Below, piece by piece: positions 59,969-64,000 of a stretch of DNA of 64,000 bases; position 1 is the stretch's first letter, and the number at the start of each line of letters is the position of its first letter. Source of the stretch: [Clostridium] celerecrescens 18A (GTDB lineage Bacteria > Bacillota > Clostridia > Lachnospirales > Lachnospiraceae). The DNA is taken from positions 124,001 through 188,000 of the forward strand of contig NZ_PGET01000001.1 of assembly GCF_002797975.1 (NCBI RefSeq), in the 5' to 3' direction. The notes under the pieces are model-generated. The model saw only the letters and a program-made list of their open reading frames with translations, was not told the origin of the DNA and searched no databases. Made by a program: the position numbers and the translations under genes.

Positions 59969-60907
59969 ATGGAAAAACAGAAGGTTATCCTGGACTGCGA
60001 TCCGGGACACGATGATGCGGTGAACATATTACTGGCAGGAAAAAACAGTGGGATAGAGGTGCTGGGTATTACAGTGGTGGCAGGAAATCAGTCCCTTGAA
60101 AAAACTACAAGAAATGCCCTGAATATCTGTCAGTACCTGGGACTTGATATCCCCGTTTATGCCGGCTGCGGACAGCCCATGATCCGGGATAAGCAGCTCC
60201 TTGCAGGAGATATCCATGGAGAAAGCGGACTTGACGGCCCGGTTTTTGATCCATTAAAAAGAAAGGAAGAGACAGAGCATGGGGTAATGTTTCTCGTCAA
60301 AACTCTGATGGAATCGGAAGGTGACATTATTCTGGTGCCAACAGGTCCCCTGACCAATATTGCCATGGCCATGAGAATGGAGCCCCGCATTATACCGAAG
60401 ATTAAGAGAATTGTTCTTATGGGAGGCTGCTATCAGCTGGGGAATGTAACTCCGGCGGCTGAATTTAATATTATCGCCGATGCAGATGCGGCCCATGTAG
60501 TATTTACCAGCGGCCGCCCCATTACTATGGTAGGGCTTGATGTGACCAGGAAAGTGCTTTGTTATCCCCAGGTGGTAAAACGGATGGAAGAGATCGGCAC
60601 TCCGGCAGCCCGCCTGTTTACAGAGCTGATGGGACATTTCAACAAGAGCCAAAGGCAAGTGTTCGGCTGGGAAGGCGGGCCTCTCCATGACCCGGTAACC
60701 ATTGCTTCCATCATTGATTCAGAGCTTCTGGTGACAAAACCTATGTTTACGGAAGTGGATATCAGAAGCGTACAAAGCTACGGAAGGACCAATTGTGACT
60801 TCTTTGGCTACAGTCATAGAGAAGCCAATGTGGATGTGGCCGTGGATATTGATGTGGAACGTTTCTGGGATCTGATCGAGACGGGAATACGGGCTTATGG
60901 TTCGTGA
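59969..60907 (+). CDS. Inosine/uridine-preferring nucleoside hydrolase
   Basis: Splits imported nucleosides into base and ribose; 312 residues. The calcium-binding N-terminus is ILDCDPGHDDAVNILL, and further conserved parts are IHGESGLDGP, LVPTGPLTNIAMAM and EFNIIADADAA, with GGPLHDPVTIA near the end. The placement after the importer fits a salvage pathway. AAAGGAGA precedes its start. Confidence 0.94.
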   Translation: MEKQKVILDCDPGHDDAVNILLAGKNSGIEVLGITVVAGNQSLEKTTRNALNICQYLGLDIPVYAGCGQPMIRDKQLLAGDIHGESGLDGPVFDPLKRKEETEHGVMFLVKTLMESEGDIILVPTGPLTNIAMAMRMEPRIIPKIKRIVLMGGCYQLGNVTPAAEFNIIADADAAHVVFTSGRPITMVGLDVTRKVLCYPQVVKRMEEIGTPAARLFTELMGHFNKSQRQVFGWEGGPLHDPVTIASIIDSELLVTKPMFTEVDIRSVQSYGRTNCDFFGYSHREANVDVAVDIDVERFWDLIETGIRAYGS

Positions 60908-60915
60908 GGTGGATG

Positions 60916-62196
60916 ATGGAACAATTGAAAGAAGTACTGGAAAACAACAGAGAAGATTATGTTAAATATTTATCAGGACTGATTGCCATAGATACCCAGG
61001 ATCTTGGACATGGGATTGCCGGAGGAAGAGAAAAAGAGGGACAGGAATATTTAATCCGGCTGCTGGAAGAGATGGGAGCGGATCAGATAGAAAGAGATCC
61101 CATGACCGAAGAAACGATCGCAGCCTCCATAGAAGCATATGGGGAAGGCAATCCTGGTCATGACTATAAGGACCGCTATAATGTCTATGCCGTTTTTAAT
61201 GGGCAGGGGAGCAAGAGCCTGATGTTTAACGGTCACATGGATACCATGCCTCCGGGGGATGAGTCCCTGTGGAATGTGCCTCCTCATGTTCCGGAAATCG
61301 TAGATGGCAGGCTGTTCGGTCTGGGAGCTGCGGATATGAAAGGGGGCCTTATGGCTTCCGTCATGGCAGTGAAGCTTTTAAAGGATGCCGGTATCCCTCT
61401 TCCACTTAACGTCCACATCTGCTCAGTGTGTGATGAAGAGGGAGGCGGCAACGGCTCCATTCAGGCGGTCATGAGAGGAAAACGGGCAGATGGAGTGGTG
61501 GTCTGTGAACCAACATCCGGAGAACTGATTCTTGCCCATATGGGATTTGTATTTATGAAAGTACGGGTCACCGGAAAATCCAACCATTCCGGCGCTAAAT
61601 GGCTGGGTGTGAGCGCCATTGAAAAGGCAATAAAGATCATAGAAAGACTGAATGAACTGGAGCATAGCTGGCTGCTTGGCCTTAAGCATCCCCTTCTTCC
61701 TGCCCCTAATTTAAACGTAGGGACTATTCATGGAGGAAGTGCAGGATCCACGGTTGCCGGGGATTGTGAATTTGAGATGTGCATCCATTACCTTCCTGGC
61801 CTGATGAGCCATGAGCAGGTAGTAGCTGAGGTCACAGACGAGATCAGGCGTCTGGCAGAAAGTGATTTATGGCTGCGGGGGCATATGCCGGAAATCAGTA
61901 TATATCAGGCAGGAGGTCCTTTTGAGATGGAAAAGGGACCGTTTGTAAACAGCTTTGAAAGAGCATTTGAAAAAACGGAGGGAAAACCAGTGGCCATAAA
62001 GGGCTCACCGGCTGGCTGTGACTCCAGGCTGTGGAGGAATATAGCCGGTTGTCCAACCATACAGTTTGGACCTGGAAATCTGGAACAATGCCATTCCGTA
62101 AATGAGTATATTAAGATAGAAGAATATCTTAAGGCAATTCATATTTATGCACAATTGATTTTAGAATGGGGAAAGGAAGACAGGACAGATGAATAA
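60916..62196 (+). CDS. M20-family metallohydrolase (ArgE/DapE-like)
   Basis: Zinc amidohydrolase of 426 residues. Metal and catalytic residues are visible in MFNGHMDTMPPGD, GLGAADMKGGLMAS, CDEEGGGNGS and CEPTSGELI. A dimerisation lid follows from about residue 220. The start is uncertain: ATG 60916 and 60913 or the GTG at 60904, which overlaps the nucleoside hydrolase stop. Family members hydrolyse N-acyl or N-carbamoyl groups; the operon suggests a purine or pyrimidine breakdown product (inference). It overlaps the next gene by 8 bp. Confidence 0.88.
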   Translation: MEQLKEVLENNREDYVKYLSGLIAIDTQDLGHGIAGGREKEGQEYLIRLLEEMGADQIERDPMTEETIAASIEAYGEGNPGHDYKDRYNVYAVFNGQGSKSLMFNGHMDTMPPGDESLWNVPPHVPEIVDGRLFGLGAADMKGGLMASVMAVKLLKDAGIPLPLNVHICSVCDEEGGGNGSIQAVMRGKRADGVVVCEPTSGELILAHMGFVFMKVRVTGKSNHSGAKWLGVSAIEKAIKIIERLNELEHSWLLGLKHPLLPAPNLNVGTIHGGSAGSTVAGDCEFEMCIHYLPGLMSHEQVVAEVTDEIRRLAESDLWLRGHMPEISIYQAGGPFEMEKGPFVNSFERAFEKTEGKPVAIKGSPAGCDSRLWRNIAGCPTIQFGPGNLEQCHSVNEYIKIEEYLKAIHIYAQLILEWGKEDRTDE

Positions 62197-62935
62197 GAAA
62201 ATACTATTGGCAGGAGAATCCTGGATGAGTTATACTACACATGTAAAGGGGTTTGATTCTTTTTATACCTCTTCCTATGAGACAGGAGAAAAGTGGCTGA
62301 AAAAGGCACTGGAGAAAGCTGGTTATGAGGTAACATTTCTTCCAAATCACCTGGCATCGGAAGAATTTCCATTTACCATGGAAGAATTAAAACAGTATGA
62401 CGGGGTCATTTTGTCCGATATCGGAGCAAATACCCTGCTGCTTCCTGTGGCGACCTTTACACACAGCCGTAAAATGCCGGACCGTTGTAAACTGATCCGG
62501 GATTATGTTCTGGATGGAGGTGCACTATTGATGATCGGGGGATATATGACATTTTCCGGCGTAGATGCAAAGGGAAAGTGGCATGATACCGCTGTCCAGG
62601 AAGTTCTTCCTGTAGAGGTTTTGACTGTGGATGACAGAATGGAACACTGCGATGGTGCAAAGCCAGTTGTAGGAGATGTCCATGAAGCTATATCCGGACT
62701 TCCATCGGATTGGCCGGAGGTATTGGGCTACAATAAAACAGTGGCAAAGCCGGAAGCAATTGTACCCGTTACCATAGAAAATGATCCGTTCCTGGCACTG
62801 GGAGCCTATGGAAAAGGAAGGAGTGCAGCATTTACCACGGATTGCGCCCCTCACTGGGCTCCGCCTGAATTTTGTGAGTGGGAATATTACGATCAGCTTT
62901 GGAAGGGGATCCTTGACTGGTTGACGAGAGAATAG
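62189..62935 (+). CDS. Glutamine-amidotransferase-like protein (DUF1355/PF07090 type)
   Basis: Cytoplasmic class I amidotransferase-like protein of 248 residues. It starts ILLAGESWMSYTTHVKGFDSFY, and has YDGVILSDIGANTLLL, DYVLDGGALLMIGGYMTFSG and GRSAAFTTDCAPHWAPPEFC. The usual nucleophilic Cys of the GxCxG elbow is absent at the GGYMTF position, so glutaminase activity is doubtful. The function is unknown; the linked M20 genes suggest a shared pathway. Confidence 0.8.
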   Translation: MNKKILLAGESWMSYTTHVKGFDSFYTSSYETGEKWLKKALEKAGYEVTFLPNHLASEEFPFTMEELKQYDGVILSDIGANTLLLPVATFTHSRKMPDRCKLIRDYVLDGGALLMIGGYMTFSGVDAKGKWHDTAVQEVLPVEVLTVDDRMEHCDGAKPVVGDVHEAISGLPSDWPEVLGYNKTVAKPEAIVPVTIENDPFLALGAYGKGRSAAFTTDCAPHWAPPEFCEWEYYDQLWKGILDWLTRE

Positions 62936-62945
62936 AGGGCTTGGA

Positions 62946-64000
62946 ATGAAGAAGGAAGGCTGGGAAGAGGAAGCGGTACAGCTTTTAAAGGATTTGATGG
63001 GAATCAGGACAGTCAACGGAAAAGATGGAGAGAAACCGGCAGCAGAATATATCTGCCAATACTTAAATAACCGTGGAGTAAAAGCCTTTGTTCAGGATAT
63101 TGGAGAAGGAAGGGGAAACGTAATTGCCCTGCTTTCGGGAGATGATGCGGATAAGGGAATGATCTGGAATGGACATTTGGACACGGTGGACTATGGTCAG
63201 CTTGAGAGCTGGGACCGGCCGCCATGGGCCCCGGTGATACATAACGGTTTCCTCTTTGGACGGGGAGCCAGTGACATGAAGAGCGGACTGGCTGCCTTGG
63301 TATATGTTCTCGGTATGCTGGGGGAGGCTGGGAAGAAGCCGAAAACTTCTATCCAATTTCTGGGGACATGTGACGAAGAGCGGGGAGGGACAGGAGCAAA
63401 GGCCATTATTTCCAGCGGACATATGATGGAAGCATCGACGTTACTGATCGGAGAACCTACGGGCTGTACTGTGGGAATCGGACAAAAAGGCTGTATCTGG
63501 CTGGAATTGGAAGTAAGAGGTAAGACCAGCCACGGGGCATATCCGGAAGAAGGCTGCAATGCAGTCACCTGTGCATATGAAGCGGCCGAGCGCCTGGCAG
63601 ACTGGATCCGTGGACATGACCATCCGGTACTTGGAAACGCTACTGCCCAGGTTACGGAAATCCAGGGAGGGATACAACCAAACATGACACCGGATGTGTG
63701 CACTGTTTTAATGGATATCCGGACTGTGCCGGGACTTACTTATGAAAAGATTCTCTGCCGGCTGGATAAAGTATTTCAGGGTATCAGCCTGAAATCCGGA
63801 GGAATCCCCAGTCTGACTACCACAATTAAGAATCACAGAATAAGCATTGAAGCGGACAAGGCTTCCTGGGGAGTTTCCCAGCTGGTAAAGAGTATGGAGG
63901 CTGCCGGAATTAAGGAAGCCTATTCAGGAATTTCCTACTTTACGGATGCCTCCATACTGGCGGAAGGAAAAGAAGGGCTGACGACCGTCTTATTTGGACC
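62946..64000 (+). CDS. M20-family metallohydrolase, second copy (3' end outside window)
   Basis: The frame is open to the right edge; 351 codons are visible. Metal-site motifs are MIWNGHLDTVDYG, GRGASDMKSGLAALVY, CDEERGGTGA and GEPTGC, and KTSHGAYPEEGCNA marks the lid. It is a paralogue of the M20 protein encoded at 60916, not a duplicate of recent date. The site AGAGGG precedes ATG 62946, 10 bp after the amidotransferase-like gene. Confidence 0.88.
   Translation, partial: MKKEGWEEEAVQLLKDLMGIRTVNGKDGEKPAAEYICQYLNNRGVKAFVQDIGEGRGNVIALLSGDDADKGMIWNGHLDTVDYGQLESWDRPPWAPVIHNGFLFGRGASDMKSGLAALVYVLGMLGEAGKKPKTSIQFLGTCDEERGGTGAKAIISSGHMMEASTLLIGEPTGCTVGIGQKGCIWLELEVRGKTSHGAYPEEGCNAVTCAYEAAERLADWIRGHDHPVLGNATAQVTEIQGGIQPNMTPDVCTVLMDIRTVPGLTYEKILCRLDKVFQGISLKSGGIPSLTTTIKNHRISIEADKASWGVSQLVKSMEAAGIKEAYSGISYFTDASILAEGKEGLTTVLFG

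Noticed and set aside
1..64000. CRISPR arrays, tRNA and rRNA genes, transposase insertion sequences
   Set aside because: Reading both strands gave no regularly spaced repeats, no cloverleaf with a typical T-arm, and no transposase frame.

Overview
The window reads as the chromosome of an anaerobic, spore-forming Gram-positive of the Lachnospiraceae (Lacrimispora/Enterocloster-like; inferred from gene content and protein style, not from a marker gene). Pointers are a SpoVB-type flippase, FeoA/FeoB, a bacteriohemerythrin, a NifS/NifU pair, strong Shine-Dalgarno sites, many TTG/GTG starts and near-consensus sigma-A promoters with 17-bp spacers. No rRNA, tRNA or CRISPR array was found.

Layout. 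1-5.4 kb: a YesM/YesN-type two-component system and a heparinase II/III-family polysaccharide lyase. 5.4-16.6 kb: feoA-feoB, with feoB cut in two by an 8.33-kb integrated element. 16.6-21 kb: bacteriohemerythrin, then rluF-ligA-metA. 21-29 kb: a low-GC accessory tract of gene fragments, small orphan proteins, a secreted cysteine-rich peptide and two genes that share a promoter cassette. 29-37.5 kb: GH18 hydrolase, PII-like/DUF1538 pair, and a molybdate module (HTH-PBP regulator, modABC, mop). 37.5-40.4 kb: MerR regulator and a two-gene ABC exporter, each preceded by a 19-bp-spacer promoter. 40.5-47.8 kb: SpoVB-like flippase, nifS-nifU-mnmA, cell-wall amidase, patatin-like lipase, GNAT. 47.9-54.8 kb: argG facing argC-GNAT-ACT-argJ-argB-argD. 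55-64 kb: BMP-type nucleoside ABC transporter, nucleoside hydrolase, two M20 peptidases and a glutamine-amidotransferase-like protein.

Main discovery. FeoB is broken between its Met435 and the following Cys codon. The 5' part ends ATG-TGA at 7084 and the rest resumes as ATG-TGC at 15412. Joining the two at a shared CATGTG core gives one uninterrupted 715-residue FeoB. The 8,333-bp insert ends with a large serine recombinase whose stop codon is 11 bp from the right core. Joining the two inner ends rebuilds an attP-like site: 17-nt arms, 13 of 17 positions matching as an inverted repeat, around that core. The insert carries a CcdA-TlpA fusion, a FadR-type regulator with an IlvD/Edd dehydratase, an alkylation-repair trio (Ogt, AlkA-like glycosylase, AdaA-like activator), two small ORFs and the recombinase. 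A leader of about 50 bp that folds the ribosome site into a hairpin occurs twice, before a small ORF and before the recombinase, with compensatory base changes. If the element excises, it would act as a reversible switch of ferrous iron uptake; that is inference.
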